Shown: positions 17,648-28,701, counted from the stretch's first letter. The stretch is DNA of 64,000 bases from DATHAP01 sp963762865 (GCA_963762865.1 CAVXNC010000003.1:1-64000); one strand, 5' to 3'. Numbers and translations are program-made. Notes: generated by a model not told the origin, from the letters alone.

Positions 17648-17693
17648 GTCAGTGCCTGCCTGCCTGCCGACCGTGGTTCGGTCGGCGTCGACG

Positions 17694-18623
17694 TCAGGCG
17701 GGGACGGGGGTGCGCTCGTCCTCGTCGTGGACGGCGACGCCCTCGTCGAAGGCAGCGCGCTCCTCGGCGCTGTCGCGGCGCAGGCCGCGCACCGAGATCG
17801 AGATCGCGATCGCCCAGACGGCGAAGAGCGTCACGTAGATCGCGGCGCGCGGGGCGCCATCGATCTCGAAGGACGACATCAGCGTGCGGGCGTTGGTGAT
17901 GATGATGATGCCGCCGACCAGCGAGCCGAGCAGCCGGCCAGGGATGTGCCGGACGAGGTAAGCCGCGATCGGGGCCGCGACCACACCGCCGATGAGCAGA
18001 CCGGCGACGGTGGTGAAGTTGATGGCCTCGCTGCCGATCCCGATGATGAAGCCGAGGCTGGCGGCCAACGCCACCAGGAACTCGCTGGTGTCGACGGTGC
18101 CGATCACCTTGCGCGGGATCATCCGGCCGCTGGAGATGAGGGTCGGGGTGGCCACCGGACCCCAGCCGCCGCCGCCCGTCGCGTCGACGAAACCCGCGAA
18201 CAGACCGAGCGGGGCGAGGAAGCGCTTCTTCGGGGGCGCGTCGAGCCGCAGCGTCGGGAGCTTCGTCGCGAAGCGCAGCAGGATGTAGACGCCGAGGGCG
18301 AGCAGGATGCCCGCCATCCAGGGCGCCGCCGCGTCGGTGGTGAGCGAGCTCAGGAAGGTCGCTCCGGCGAAGGCACCGATGGCGCCCGGGACGCCGATCT
18401 TGAGGACGACCGGCCACTCGACGTTGCCGAAGCGCCAGTGCGACGCGCCGGAGGCCAGCGTGGTGCCGATCTCGGCGAGGTGGACGGCTGCCGAGGCCGC
18501 CGCGGGGGCGTAGCCGGCGGCGAGCAGCAGCGTGGTGCTGGTCACCCCGTAGGCCATGCCGAGGGTGCCGTCGACGAGCTGGGCACCGAGCCCGACAAGC
18601 GCGTAGGTGATCAGAGTCTTCAT
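17694..18623 (-). CDS. TauE/SafE-family sulfite/anion exporter
   Basis: A 309-residue polytopic membrane protein of the TauE/SafE (DUF81) family, which exports sulfite, sulfoacetate or related organosulfur anions. The duplicated family motifs are visible: GLGAQLVDGTLGMAYGV (first repeat) and GLFAGFVDATGGGGWGPVAT (second repeat, Gly-rich). About eight hydrophobic segments and a charged C-terminal tail follow. The ATG has a GGAGAAATC leader. An operator overlaps its -10 box, so expression is likely repressed by a sulfur- or iron-sulfur-responsive regulator. It is a stand-alone unit bounded by a terminator. Confidence 0.9.
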   Translation of the reverse strand: MKTLITYALVGLGAQLVDGTLGMAYGVTSTTLLLAAGYAPAAASAAVHLAEIGTTLASGASHWRFGNVEWPVVLKIGVPGAIGAFAGATFLSSLTTDAAAPWMAGILLALGVYILLRFATKLPTLRLDAPPKKRFLAPLGLFAGFVDATGGGGWGPVATPTLISSGRMIPRKVIGTVDTSEFLVALAASLGFIIGIGSEAINFTTVAGLLIGGVVAAPIAAYLVRHIPGRLLGSLVGGIIIITNARTLMSSFEIDGAPRAAIYVTLFAVWAIAISISVRGLRRDSAEERAAFDEGVAVHDEDERTPVPA

Positions 18624-18632
18624 GATTTCTCC

Positions 18633-18676
18633 CTATTGACAATCATGTCGATAGAGAAACCTTCTCAGACTGACAA
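18633..18676 (-). promoter_or_regulatory. promoter with overlapping inverted-repeat operator for the TauE gene
   Basis: On the minus strand TTGTCA (complement of 18671-18676), a 17-base spacer and TATCGA (complement of 18648-18653) form a sigma-A promoter. The inverted repeat CTATTGACA-N4-TGTCGATAG at 18633-18654 (one mismatch between arms) covers the -10 box and the start point. A repressor bound there would block transcription. The short-spaced dyad resembles Rrf2-type sites, but that assignment is only a guess. Confidence 0.7.
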
Positions 18677-18739
18677 CGTTTAGTCCACCCCGGCGTGTCG
18701 CTCCGGCGTGTCGCCGGTCTGGGGCAAGCGGCCCGAGGC

Positions 18740-21403
18740 TCAGGCCGTGGCGGGCGGCGTGACGCCGGTGACGGTGAGCGTGCCGGCGTCCTCGGCCAGG
18801 TCGACCCGGACGGTGTCGCCGTCGCGGATCTCACCGGCCAGCAGGGCCCGGGCGAGCGGGTCGCCGATGGCCGACTGGACCAGCCGCCGGAGCGGGCGGG
18901 CGCCGTAGGCAGGGTCGTAGCCGGTCTTCGCCAGCCAGACCCGCGCGTCGGGCGTCACGGCCAGCTCGAGCCGGCGGGCCGCGAGCCGCTGTCGCAGCAG
19001 GTCGACCTGGAGGTCGACGATCCGGGCCAGGTCGTCGGTGGACAGCGCGTCGAAGACCACGATCTCGTCGAGCCGGTTCAGGAACTCCGGCTTGAAGGCG
19101 TCGCGCACCACACCGAGGACCAGGTCCTTCCGGGCGTCGGCCGTCATGCTCGGGTCGACCAGGAACGCGGACCCGAGGTTGGACGTCAGCACCAGGATCG
19201 TGTTGCGGAAGTCGACCGTCCGGCCCTGCCCGTCCGTGAGCCGCCCGTCGTCGAGCACCTGAAGCAGCACGTCGAACACCTCGGGGTGGGCCTTCTCGAC
19301 CTCGTCCAGCAGCACGACGGTGTAGGGGCGCCGGCGCACCGCCTCGGTGAGCTGCCCGCCCTCCTCGTAGCCGACGTAGCCGGGAGGGGCGCCGACCAGG
19401 CGGGCGACCGAGTGCTTCTCGCCGTACTCGCTCATGTCGACGCGGACCATCGCCCGCTCGTCGTCGAAGAGGAAGTCGGCCAGCGCCTTGGCCAGCTCGG
19501 TCTTGCCGACTCCGGTCGGGCCGAGGAAGAGGAACGAGCCGGTCGGCCGGTCGGGGTCGGAGATGCCCGCGCGGGCGCGACGTACGGCGTCGGACACCGC
19601 CCGCACGGCCTCGGCCTGTCCCACCAGACGGCGACCGAGCTCGGTCTCCATCCGCAGGAGCTTCTCGGTCTCGCCCTCGAGCAGCCGCCCGGCGGGGATG
19701 CCGGTCCACGACGCGACGACCTCGGCCACGTCGTCGGGCCCGACCTCCTCCTTCACCATCGCCTCACGGCTCTCGCTCGCCGCACGTGCCTCCTCGAGCT
19801 CGCGCTCGACCGTCTTGATGTCGGCGTAGCGCAGCCGGGACGCGGTCTCCAGGTCGCCGGAGGACTCGGCGAGGGCGGCCTGGTTGCGCAGCTCGTCCAG
19901 CCGCGAGTTGAGGTCGCCGACGAGATTGAGCCCGGCCTTCTCGGCCTCCCACCGCGAGGTCAGCGCGGCGAGCTCCTCCTGCTTGTCGGCCAGGTCCTGG
20001 CGCAGCACCGTGAGCCGCTCCTGGGACGCCGCGTCCGTGACAACGGTCGCGCTCTGCGCTCCGCTCGTCCCTCGCTCCGCGTTTCGCCGCTCGACCTCCT
20101 TCTCCAGCGCCAGCTCCTCCATCAGCAGGCGGTCGACCTGGCGCTGCAGCACGTCGACCTCGACCGGGCGGCTGTCGATCTCCATCCGCAGCCGGGAGGC
20201 GGCCTCGTCCACCAGGTCGATCGCCTTGTCGGGCAGGAACCGCGAGGTGATGTAGCGGTCGGAGAGCGTGGCGGCCGCGACCAGCGCGGCGTCGCTGATC
20301 TCCACCTTGTGGTGCGCCTGGTAGCGGTCCTTGAGGCCGCGCAGGATCGCGACGGTGTCCGGGACCGACGGCTCGCCGACCAGCACCGGCTGGAAGCGCC
20401 GCTCCAGGGCGGGGTCCTTCTCGACGTGCTCGCGGAACTCGTCGAGCGTCGTCGCGCCGACCATCCGCAGCTCGCCGCGGGCGAGCATCGGCTTGAGCAT
20501 GTTGGACGCGTCCATCGCGCCCTCGCCGGTCGCGCCGGCGCCGACCACGGTGTGCATCTCGTCGATGAACGTGACGACCTGCCCGTCGCTCGACTTGATC
20601 TCGTCGAGCACCGCGCGCAGCCGCTCCTCGAACTCACCGCGGTACTTCGCACCCGCCACCATCGCGCCCAGGTCGAGCGACACCAGCCGCTTGTTGCGCA
20701 GGGAGTCCGGTACGTCGCCCGCGACGATGCGCTGGGCGAGACCTTCGACGACCGCGGTCTTGCCGACACCCGGCTCGCCGATCAGCACGGGGTTGTTCTT
20801 GGTGCGCCGGGACAGGACCTGGACCACCCGGCGGATCTCGTTGTCCCGGCCGATGACCGGGTCGAGCGCCCCTTCGCGGGCCCGGGCGGTCAGGTCGACG
20901 CCGTACTTCTCCAACGCGTCGAAGGTCGACTCCGGGTCGGCGGAGGCGACCTTCGCACCGCCACGGACCTGGTCGACCGCACCGATCACGGCCGCCTCGG
21001 TCACGCCGCGGTCGGTCAGCAGCTCGGCAGCGCGACCCCCCGCCGCGACCAGCGCGACCAGCAGCACATCGGTCGAGACGTGCGAGTCACCCCGCCGGGT
21101 GGCCTCCTCGACCGCCGCGGCCAGCACGCGCTTCCACCCTGCCGACTCGAGCGGTGCGGACACCGACGAGCCGCTGGCGCGCGGCAGGCTGGCGACTGCC
21201 TTCTCCGCGTCGTCGCGCACGACCGCTCGCTGCAGGCCCAGTGACTCGAGCACGGCCACCGGCAGCCCGGTGTCGTCCTGCACGAGCGCCCAGAGCAGGT
21301 GCTCGGGCTCCAACGCCGGGTTGCCGTCGCGCAGCGCGCGCCGGGACGCGGCGGCGACCGCCTCGGCGGCCTTCTGGGTGGGCTGGGTGACGTCCATCGT
21401 CAT
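18740..21403 (-). CDS. clpB: ATP-dependent disaggregase ClpB
   Basis: Hexameric AAA+ chaperone that works with DnaK/DnaJ/GrpE to rescue aggregated proteins. The 887-residue protein has an N-terminal Clp-N domain, the first nucleotide-binding domain with Walker A GEPGVGKTAVVEGLAQ, and the coiled-coil middle domain (about residues 410-530). The second nucleotide-binding domain has Walker A FLFLGPTGVGKTELAKALAD and the family motif VDMSEYGEKHSVARLVGAPP. The ATG at 21403 lies 13 bp after the hspR stop with a GAGAAGG ribosome-binding site, so it is likely the last gene of the dnaK operon and under HspR control. Confidence 0.96.
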   Translation of the reverse strand: MTMDVTQPTQKAAEAVAAASRRALRDGNPALEPEHLLWALVQDDTGLPVAVLESLGLQRAVVRDDAEKAVASLPRASGSSVSAPLESAGWKRVLAAAVEEATRRGDSHVSTDVLLVALVAAGGRAAELLTDRGVTEAAVIGAVDQVRGGAKVASADPESTFDALEKYGVDLTARAREGALDPVIGRDNEIRRVVQVLSRRTKNNPVLIGEPGVGKTAVVEGLAQRIVAGDVPDSLRNKRLVSLDLGAMVAGAKYRGEFEERLRAVLDEIKSSDGQVVTFIDEMHTVVGAGATGEGAMDASNMLKPMLARGELRMVGATTLDEFREHVEKDPALERRFQPVLVGEPSVPDTVAILRGLKDRYQAHHKVEISDAALVAAATLSDRYITSRFLPDKAIDLVDEAASRLRMEIDSRPVEVDVLQRQVDRLLMEELALEKEVERRNAERGTSGAQSATVVTDAASQERLTVLRQDLADKQEELAALTSRWEAEKAGLNLVGDLNSRLDELRNQAALAESSGDLETASRLRYADIKTVERELEEARAASESREAMVKEEVGPDDVAEVVASWTGIPAGRLLEGETEKLLRMETELGRRLVGQAEAVRAVSDAVRRARAGISDPDRPTGSFLFLGPTGVGKTELAKALADFLFDDERAMVRVDMSEYGEKHSVARLVGAPPGYVGYEEGGQLTEAVRRRPYTVVLLDEVEKAHPEVFDVLLQVLDDGRLTDGQGRTVDFRNTILVLTSNLGSAFLVDPSMTADARKDLVLGVVRDAFKPEFLNRLDEIVVFDALSTDDLARIVDLQVDLLRQRLAARRLELAVTPDARVWLAKTGYDPAYGARPLRRLVQSAIGDPLARALLAGEIRDGDTVRVDLAEDAGTLTVTGVTPPATA

Positions 21404-21416
21404 GCCTTCTCGTCGC

Positions 21417-21839
21417 TCATGTCGTCCTGGGTCGATCAGGTCGGTCGCTTCGCTGAGGGTGCTGGGGTCGCCAGACCACCAGCGCGGTTGGGGGCTGCGC
21501 GGCTGCTGCCGCGCGTGCCTCCTCGAGGTCGGCCTGCAGCTCGCGGACCCGCATCTGCAGCGCCTGCACCTGGTTCTCGAGGTCCAGCACGAGCTTCACG
21601 CCCTCCAGCCCGAGGCCGAGGGAGCTCAGTCGCACGACCTCGCGCAGCACCGCGATGTCGTGCCGGGAATAGCGGCGGCCGCCGCCGCTGGTCCGGCCGG
21701 GCGAGACCAGGCCGAGCCGGTCGTACTGCCGGAGTGTCTGCGCGTGCAGCCCGCTGAGCTCCGCGGCGACCGAGATGACGAAGACCGGCGTGAACTCGTC
21801 GCTCTCCCACGCCCCGTCGCGTCCTGCGGTGAACGGCAT
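21417..21839 (-). CDS. hspR: heat-shock repressor HspR (MerR family)
   Basis: Autoregulatory repressor of the dnaK operon that binds HAIR inverted repeats. It uses DnaK as a co-repressor in related actinobacteria. The 140-residue protein has the MerR helix-turn-helix FVISVAAELSGLHAQTLRQY, the wing GRTSGGGRRYSRHDIAVL, and a leucine-rich coiled coil (VKLVLDLENQVQALQMRVRE). A basic/Pro tail follows. It starts 1 bp after the dnaJ stop, so the four genes dnaK-grpE-dnaJ-hspR are translationally coupled. Two HAIR boxes upstream of dnaK are its expected targets. Confidence 0.95.
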   Translation of the reverse strand: MPFTAGRDGAWESDEFTPVFVISVAAELSGLHAQTLRQYDRLGLVSPGRTSGGGRRYSRHDIAVLREVVRLSSLGLGLEGVKLVLDLENQVQALQMRVRELQADLEEARAAAAAQPPTALVVWRPQHPQRSDRPDRPRTT

Positions 21840-21840
21840 G

Positions 21841-23001
21841 TCAGCCTCCCGTCCGCGCGTCGTCGATCAGGCCGGCTCGCGGGTCCTCCCCCGCGGTGGC
21901 GTCGCGGAAGGCCTCGACCGCTGCCTTGGCCTCGGCGTTGAGCTTCGTCGGGACGGCGACCTGCACGGTGACCAGCAGGTCGCCGCGGGTGCCGTCCTTG
22001 CGGGTCGCGCCCTTGCCGCGCACCCGGAAGGTGCGCCCGTTGGTCGTGCCGCTGGGCAGCCGCAGCGTCACCGGTGGCCCGTCCAGCGTCGGCACCTTCA
22101 CCTCGGCACCGAGCGCCGCCTCGGCGAAGGTCACCGGCACCGCGAGGGTCAAGTTGTCCGCGGTGCGCCCGAACACGCGGTGCGGCTTGACGTGCACGAC
22201 GACGAAGAGGTCGCCGGGCGGACCGCCACGCTCGCCCGGGCTGCCCTTGCCCTTGAGCCGGATGCGCTGGCCGTCGCGGACACCCGCCGGGATGCGCACG
22301 GTCAGCGTCCGCTGCCCCATCGCCCGGCCGCTGCCGCTGCAGTCGGGGCACGGGTCGTCCACGACCATTCCCCGGCCACGGCACTCGCGGCACGGCTCGG
22401 CGAACGCGAAGCCGCCCTGGTTGCGACTCGTCTGGCCGGTGCCCAGGCAGGCCGGGCACTGGTGCGGCAGCGCGCCGCCGCGACCACCTGTTCCCCGGCA
22501 CGTGGGGCAGGCCTGCTCGCTGGCCATCCGCAGCGGCAGGGTCACGCCGGACACCGCGTCGGAGAAGGACAGGGTCACCTGCGACTCGATGTCGGCACCC
22601 CGTCGGGCGCCGGTCGCGCGCGGCCCACCACGGTTGCCGAAGAGACCGCCGAGCACATCGCCGAGACCGCCCCCGCCGGCACCGAACATGTCGCCGAGGT
22701 CGAAGGGCACCCCACCCGTCCCGCCGCCGGCAGACCCGGGCGCGCGGAACCGGCCGCCACCGGACCCGAAGAGCGACCGGGCCTCGTCGTACTCCGTCCG
22801 GCGCTTGGTGTCGGACAGGACGTCGTAGGCCTCGGAGATCTCCTTGAACTTCTCCTCGGCCGCTTCGTCGCCCTTGTTGGCGTCGGGGTGGAACTTGCGC
22901 GCCAGCTTGCGATAGGCCTTCTTGATGTCGTCGGCCGTCGCGTCCTTCGGGACGCCGAGCGTCTTGTAGAAGTCCTTGTCGAGGAAGTCTCGAGTGCTCA
23001 C
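21841..23001 (-). CDS. dnaJ: chaperone DnaJ
   Basis: Co-chaperone that stimulates DnaK ATP hydrolysis and delivers substrates. The 386-residue type I protein has the J domain with the HPD triad in YRKLARKFHPDANKGDE, a Gly/Phe-rich segment (about residues 75-125) and four zinc-finger repeats, ACPTCRGTG, QCPACLGTG, PCRECRGRG and PCPDCSGSG. The C-terminal substrate-binding domains follow. The start is GTG at 23001. The 93 bp between grpE and this gene appear non-coding. Confidence 0.96.
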   Translation of the reverse strand: MSTRDFLDKDFYKTLGVPKDATADDIKKAYRKLARKFHPDANKGDEAAEEKFKEISEAYDVLSDTKRRTEYDEARSLFGSGGGRFRAPGSAGGGTGGVPFDLGDMFGAGGGGLGDVLGGLFGNRGGPRATGARRGADIESQVTLSFSDAVSGVTLPLRMASEQACPTCRGTGGRGGALPHQCPACLGTGQTSRNQGGFAFAEPCRECRGRGMVVDDPCPDCSGSGRAMGQRTLTVRIPAGVRDGQRIRLKGKGSPGERGGPPGDLFVVVHVKPHRVFGRTADNLTLAVPVTFAEAALGAEVKVPTLDGPPVTLRLPSGTTNGRTFRVRGKGATRKDGTRGDLLVTVQVAVPTKLNAEAKAAVEAFRDATAGEDPRAGLIDDARTGG

Positions 23002-23094
23002 CCGGCGCCCCTCCCCTCTGTCGTCCCGTGCTCGTTCGTGCTGGTGGTCCCGGTCGTGCTGGCCGTGCCGGTCGTGCTGGCCCGTACGTCGCTG

Positions 23095-23696
23095 CTACTG
23101 CTCGGGGTCGGCGACCGCGACCCGGGCCGGCCGGACGACCCGGTCCCCGAGCCGGTAGCCGGGCTGGAAGACCTCGACGCAGGTCGGCTCGGTGACGTCG
23201 GCCGAGTGCGCATGGGTCAGTGCCTCGTGCACCACCGGGTCGAACGGGTCCCCGGCCGCGCCGTAGCGCTCCAGGCCGAGCCGCTCGACCATCTGCTCGA
23301 GCGCCTCGCCGACGGACTTGAAGCCGCCTTCGAGCTCGCCGTGGTCGCGAGCCCGGCCGATGTCGTCGAGCACCGGCAGCAGGTTGGAGAGCACGTTGGC
23401 CACCGCCGTCTCGCGCACGACCTCGCGGTCCCTGTCGACCCGCCGCCGGTAGTTGGCGTACTCCGCCTGCAGCCGCTGCAGGTCAGCGGTCCGCTCGGCG
23501 AGCGCCGTGACGGTCTCGTCCTCGGCGGGCCCCTCGCCGGCACCGGCGGCCGCTGCCGCCGGGCCGTCGTCCGGCCCGGCGGGAGCCGATCCTGCCGGCG
23601 CCGCCGCCGGCTGCCGCACCTGCCCGGTCTCCGGGTCCAGGCGCCGCTTGTCGCGGATCACCGGACCCTCCGGCTCGGAGCCCTCGCGAGGGTCGG

Positions 23697-23700
<4 letters not shown>
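23095..23700 (-). CDS. grpE: nucleotide exchange factor GrpE
   Basis: Exchanges ADP for ATP on DnaK. The 201-residue protein has a low-complexity Ala/Pro/Gly N-terminus, then a long helix (RTADLQRLQAEYANYRRRVD). The beta domain ends VTEPTCVEVFQPGYRLGDRV, the usual GrpE signature. The GTG start overlaps the dnaK stop by four bases (GTGA). Confidence 0.95.
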
Positions 23701-25571
<1,871 letters not shown>

Positions 25572-25614
25572 GGCTGCTGGTTCCTCACTGCTGATGACTG
25601 GGTGCGCCGACCAG

Positions 25615-25635
25615 GTTGAGTCGGCCTGGCTCAAG
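25615..25635. promoter_or_regulatory. HAIR box 1 (HspR operator)
   Basis: GTTGAGT-N7-GCTCAAG, a near-perfect copy of the HAIR consensus CTTGAGT-N7-ACTCAAG. It lies immediately downstream of and partly over the candidate dnaK -10 box, consistent with repression of initiation. Confidence 0.9.
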
Positions 25636-25663
25636 TATGCAGACGCGGTCGCGGCGTACGCAA
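25634..25663 (-). promoter_or_regulatory. dnaK operon promoter
   Basis: On the minus strand TTGCGT (complement of 25658-25663), 18 bases, then CATACT (complement of 25634-25639). The element is bracketed by the two HAIR boxes, giving a 5' leader of roughly 55-60 bases before the dnaK ATG. Confidence 0.6.
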
Positions 25664-25667
25664 GAAA

Positions 25668-25688
25668 GTTGAGTCGAGGTGACTCAAG
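25668..25688. promoter_or_regulatory. HAIR box 2 (HspR operator)
   Basis: GTTGAGT-N7-ACTCAAG; the core TTGAGT/ACTCAA arms are perfect. It lies just upstream of the candidate -35 box and only 23 bp from the stop codon of the upstream metalloprotease gene. Confidence 0.93.
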
Positions 25689-25710
25689 TCACGCCCGGCC
25701 ATCACTCCGG

Positions 25711-28218
25711 TCAGGGCACCCGCAGGGTGACCTCGCGCGAGATCCCGGCCGCCAGCGGGCTGCGCGGCGGTGCGGCGACCCAGACCCGCCACACCGAGGG
25801 CTCGCGACCGGGCATCCGGACCGTCAGGCGGTAGCCGCTGGAGCCGTCGAGCCGGCCGTGGCGGACGGTCCGCCAGGACCCGTCGGGCGCCTGCCGCTGC
25901 AGCCGGACCGGGCCGCCGGTCCGGGCGGGTGCCACGGTGCCTCGGAAGACGGCGGTGGCACCGACCCGCAGCGTCGGGTCGACGGTCAGGCTGACCCGCT
26001 GCCGGAGCGGCAGCACGTGGGCCGGGGTGCGGTCGCCGAGCTGGCGGCGGGTGCCGTCGTAGACGACCGCGTAGGTCGCGGTGCCCGACGGCCGCGACTG
26101 CAGGACGAAGGCCCCCGTCGACCCGGCGGCGTCCGACGCGACGGCCTGCCAGCGGCCGCCGGCCCTCGGCCGGCGCAGGAGGTGGACGGTGCGGCCGGCC
26201 AGGCCGTGGCCGTCGGCGTCGACGAGCCGGCCGTGCAGGCGCAGGCTGGTGCCGTAGGCCGCTCCCGACGGCCAGTCCACCCTCAGCTGCGAGCCGGAGA
26301 TGGTCCGGACCACCGCCGGGGAGGTGCCGTCCGACGTCACCGCCACCAGGCCGATCGCGTAGTCGCGGCCCGGGGTCAGCCCGCCGACGACCACCGACCG
26401 CGCGGCCGGCTCGACGGGCACGAAGTCGCTGCCCTGCACGGCCGGGTGGACCTGCACGGCATAGGAGCTCAGCGGCGAGGACCCCTGTGACGCGGGTCGG
26501 TCCCAGGTCAGCCGCACCGAGCGCACGCCGGCCTCGAAGGTGACGTTGCGCGGCGCCGACGGCCCCTCCCACCGGGTGAGTCCGGTGGCAGTGGTGGCCG
26601 CCTGCACCGTGGCGCAGTCCGCCGCGGAGATGCCCGCGGCCCCGGTCCCGGCCAGGTTGGCGCAGGACTGGGTGAGGACCGCCGCGAGGTCGGCGAAGTC
26701 GGAGCCGGGGGTCAGCGTGCGCATCACGGTCCAGTAGAGGACGGCGGTCTTGTCGGGGCCGATGCCGACGAAGGACTGGCCGTTGAAGGTGCCGCCGGGT
26801 TCGGCGGTCGTGCCGTCCACGATCAGGTAGGCCGTCTTGTTGGCGACCCCGCTGTTGGTGTGCACGCCACCGTTGTCGGCGTAGTCGAACGCGGGCTCGT
26901 AGAGGTGGCTCGCGGTGTGGTCGGGCTGGCCGTACGCCGTCGGGTCGGACATGTCGCGCGCGATGCCGCCGGCGCGCGGCGGCAGGTCCTCGCCCAGCTG
27001 CCACCGGGTCGGGTCGGTGTCGTTGCCGGTCCCGTCGGTGAGATCGACCAGCTCGCCGATGACGTCGGACATCGACTCGTTGATCGCACCGGACTGGAAC
27101 CAGTACATGAGGCCCGAGGTCTGCTGCGTGACACCGTGCCCCAGCTCGTGGGCGACGACGTCGTCCGCGACCGTGTAGCCCTCGCCGTAGACCATCTGGT
27201 CGCCGGTCCACGCGGCGTTGTCGAAGGGACAGCCGGAGGACGGGCAGTATCGCGTGGTCGAGCGCAACCGGCGGCCGTCGCCGCGGTCGTAGCCGATGAG
27301 GTCGGTCAGGTCGACGCCCAAGCGGGTCGCGAACCAGGTGGCCGTCGCGCCGGTGTTGTCGAACGCCTGGTCGGCGTCGGCGATGCCGATCGGCCCCTGG
27401 CCCTCGACGCGGTCGTAGCGCCCGGCCTTGCACACGTAGGCGTCGGCCGGGACGTCGGCGCTGTCGCAGACGACCCGGTCGAGAGCGTGCGCGACCTGGT
27501 CCACCTGCAGCGCCACGGCTCCCGTCACCGCGTCGACGAGCACCAGCTCGCGCACGTCCAGCCGCGAGGACGAGGTCACCTCGACCCGCCACACGGCATG
27601 GGCCCCGGGCGGTCCGCCCGGCTGCACCAGGCTGGCGTCGTACAGCCAACGACCGGGTCGCGTCGCGCGCAGGGTGCGGACGGGCAGGTGGTGGGCTCGC
27701 GCGGTCACCAGGCGTGCGGTCCGCGCAGCCTTTCCGGCCGTACGTCCGAACACTGCCGAGACGACGCCCGCCGTCCCCTCGCCCGAGACGGACAGCAGCG
27801 CGTCGTCGCGCAACACGGTGACCAGCTGCCCACCGACGACCGGCACCCCGTCGACGGTCTGCTGGAAGCGCACGACGTCCTGGCGGCCGGCGGCCCGGGT
27901 GGTGCCGAGGGACCGCAGCCCGGACCCACGCGCGAGGCCGAACTGCGCGCGCAGGGCCCCACGGTCGGCCGTCAGGTGGGCATGCGCAGCCGCCACCGGA
28001 CCGTCGCCGGCGCGCGCGGCAGCCAGCACCGTGCCGGCTGGGGCACCCACGAGCCGGGTCCGCCCCGAGGGGTCGGTGACCTGGCTGCGGGTGTGGAGCG
28101 CGGCTTCCGCTGGCCGCTCCACCGACGCGGCCGCCGCGACGGGCGCGCCACCGACCAGCGGCAGCGAGACCACCGCCACGGTCAGGACGTGGGTGAGAAG
28201 CGACGGGCGGCGGTGCAC
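25711..28218 (-). CDS. secreted M4 family (thermolysin-type) metallopeptidase with FN3 domain
   Basis: An 835-residue exported zinc protease. A signal peptide (about residues 1-31, hydrophobic core VLTVAVVSLPLVGGAPVAAA) is followed by an FTP/PepSY-like propeptide to about residue 240. The catalytic domain follows, with zinc motif HELGH at 357-361 (VAHELGHGVTQQTSG) and the third ligand Glu381 in NESMSD. CPSSGCPFDNAAWTG and the His-Thr-Asn-Ser-Gly block with the proton-donor His are further M4 marks. After about 560 comes a fibronectin type III domain (RSVRLTWDRPASQGSSP), then about 180 residues of beta-sandwich Ig-like repeats. It lies directly upstream of the dnaK promoter but is probably independent. 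Confidence 0.92.
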   Translation of the reverse strand: MHRRPSLLTHVLTVAVVSLPLVGGAPVAAAASVERPAEAALHTRSQVTDPSGRTRLVGAPAGTVLAAARAGDGPVAAAHAHLTADRGALRAQFGLARGSGLRSLGTTRAAGRQDVVRFQQTVDGVPVVGGQLVTVLRDDALLSVSGEGTAGVVSAVFGRTAGKAARTARLVTARAHHLPVRTLRATRPGRWLYDASLVQPGGPPGAHAVWRVEVTSSSRLDVRELVLVDAVTGAVALQVDQVAHALDRVVCDSADVPADAYVCKAGRYDRVEGQGPIGIADADQAFDNTGATATWFATRLGVDLTDLIGYDRGDGRRLRSTTRYCPSSGCPFDNAAWTGDQMVYGEGYTVADDVVAHELGHGVTQQTSGLMYWFQSGAINESMSDVIGELVDLTDGTGNDTDPTRWQLGEDLPPRAGGIARDMSDPTAYGQPDHTASHLYEPAFDYADNGGVHTNSGVANKTAYLIVDGTTAEPGGTFNGQSFVGIGPDKTAVLYWTVMRTLTPGSDFADLAAVLTQSCANLAGTGAAGISAADCATVQAATTATGLTRWEGPSAPRNVTFEAGVRSVRLTWDRPASQGSSPLSSYAVQVHPAVQGSDFVPVEPAARSVVVGGLTPGRDYAIGLVAVTSDGTSPAVVRTISGSQLRVDWPSGAAYGTSLRLHGRLVDADGHGLAGRTVHLLRRPRAGGRWQAVASDAAGSTGAFVLQSRPSGTATYAVVYDGTRRQLGDRTPAHVLPLRQRVSLTVDPTLRVGATAVFRGTVAPARTGGPVRLQRQAPDGSWRTVRHGRLDGSSGYRLTVRMPGREPSVWRVWVAAPPRSPLAAGISREVTLRVP

Positions 28219-28373
28219 GGGCGACGCTCCTGGGCCGGCACACGCGGTGCGTGGTGGGTGGTTCGCGACGATTCGTCAGGCTAGTGCCGCATCGGCATCC
28301 AGGGAGGCGAACTTCACGTTCGCCACCCGGACGTCGGGTGGTTGGCCGGAGCCACCTGGGGCATGGTCGTGAG

Positions 28374-28661
28374 GTGGCAGTGAACCCCTCGATCGGCTGG
28401 CGGCTCCTCGGCACCCTCTCGGCGATGCTCGCCGGGATCGCGACCCGCAAGCTGATGGTGAAGGGCTGGCGAGCGACCACCGGCCACAACCCGCCGGCCA
28501 ACCCGGCCGCGCCGGGAACCGAGTGGCGTGAGGCGATCTCCTACGCGATCGCCAGCGGGGCGGCGATGGGCCTGGCCCGGATGCTCGCGACCCGCAAGGC
28601 GGCCGGCTACTACCGCAAGTCCACCGGGCACCTCCCGCCCGGCATGGAAGAGGTCACCTGA
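28374..28661 (+). CDS. DUF4235 family membrane protein
   Basis: A 95-residue protein matching the DUF4235 pattern: WRLLGTLSAMLAGIATRKLM, then a loop, AISYAIASGAAMGLARMLA and the end segment AAGYYRKSTGHLPP. Two membrane helices are predicted by hydrophobicity. The function is unknown and the family is common in actinobacteria. CATGGT (28362-28367) ends six bases before the GTG at 28374, favouring a leaderless start. A second GTG at 28380 is possible. Confidence 0.75.
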   Translation: MAVNPSIGWRLLGTLSAMLAGIATRKLMVKGWRATTGHNPPANPAAPGTEWREAISYAIASGAAMGLARMLATRKAAGYYRKSTGHLPPGMEEVT

Positions 28662-28701
28662 CGTATTGCGGTGCTTCATCCCGGCTTGAGAGGGTCGCCA
28701 G

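Noticed and set aside
18695..21244. 849-codon open frame on the plus strand, antisense to clpB
   Set aside because: It is the GC-skew shadow of clpB: composition is Arg/Asp/Val/Gly-rich with no domain, and the minus strand encodes a complete ClpB.
25631..28501. 956-codon minus-strand frame overlapping the M4 protease gene in another frame
   Set aside because: The translation is Arg/Gly/Pro-rich and lacks the HELGH motif, which lies in the accepted frame.
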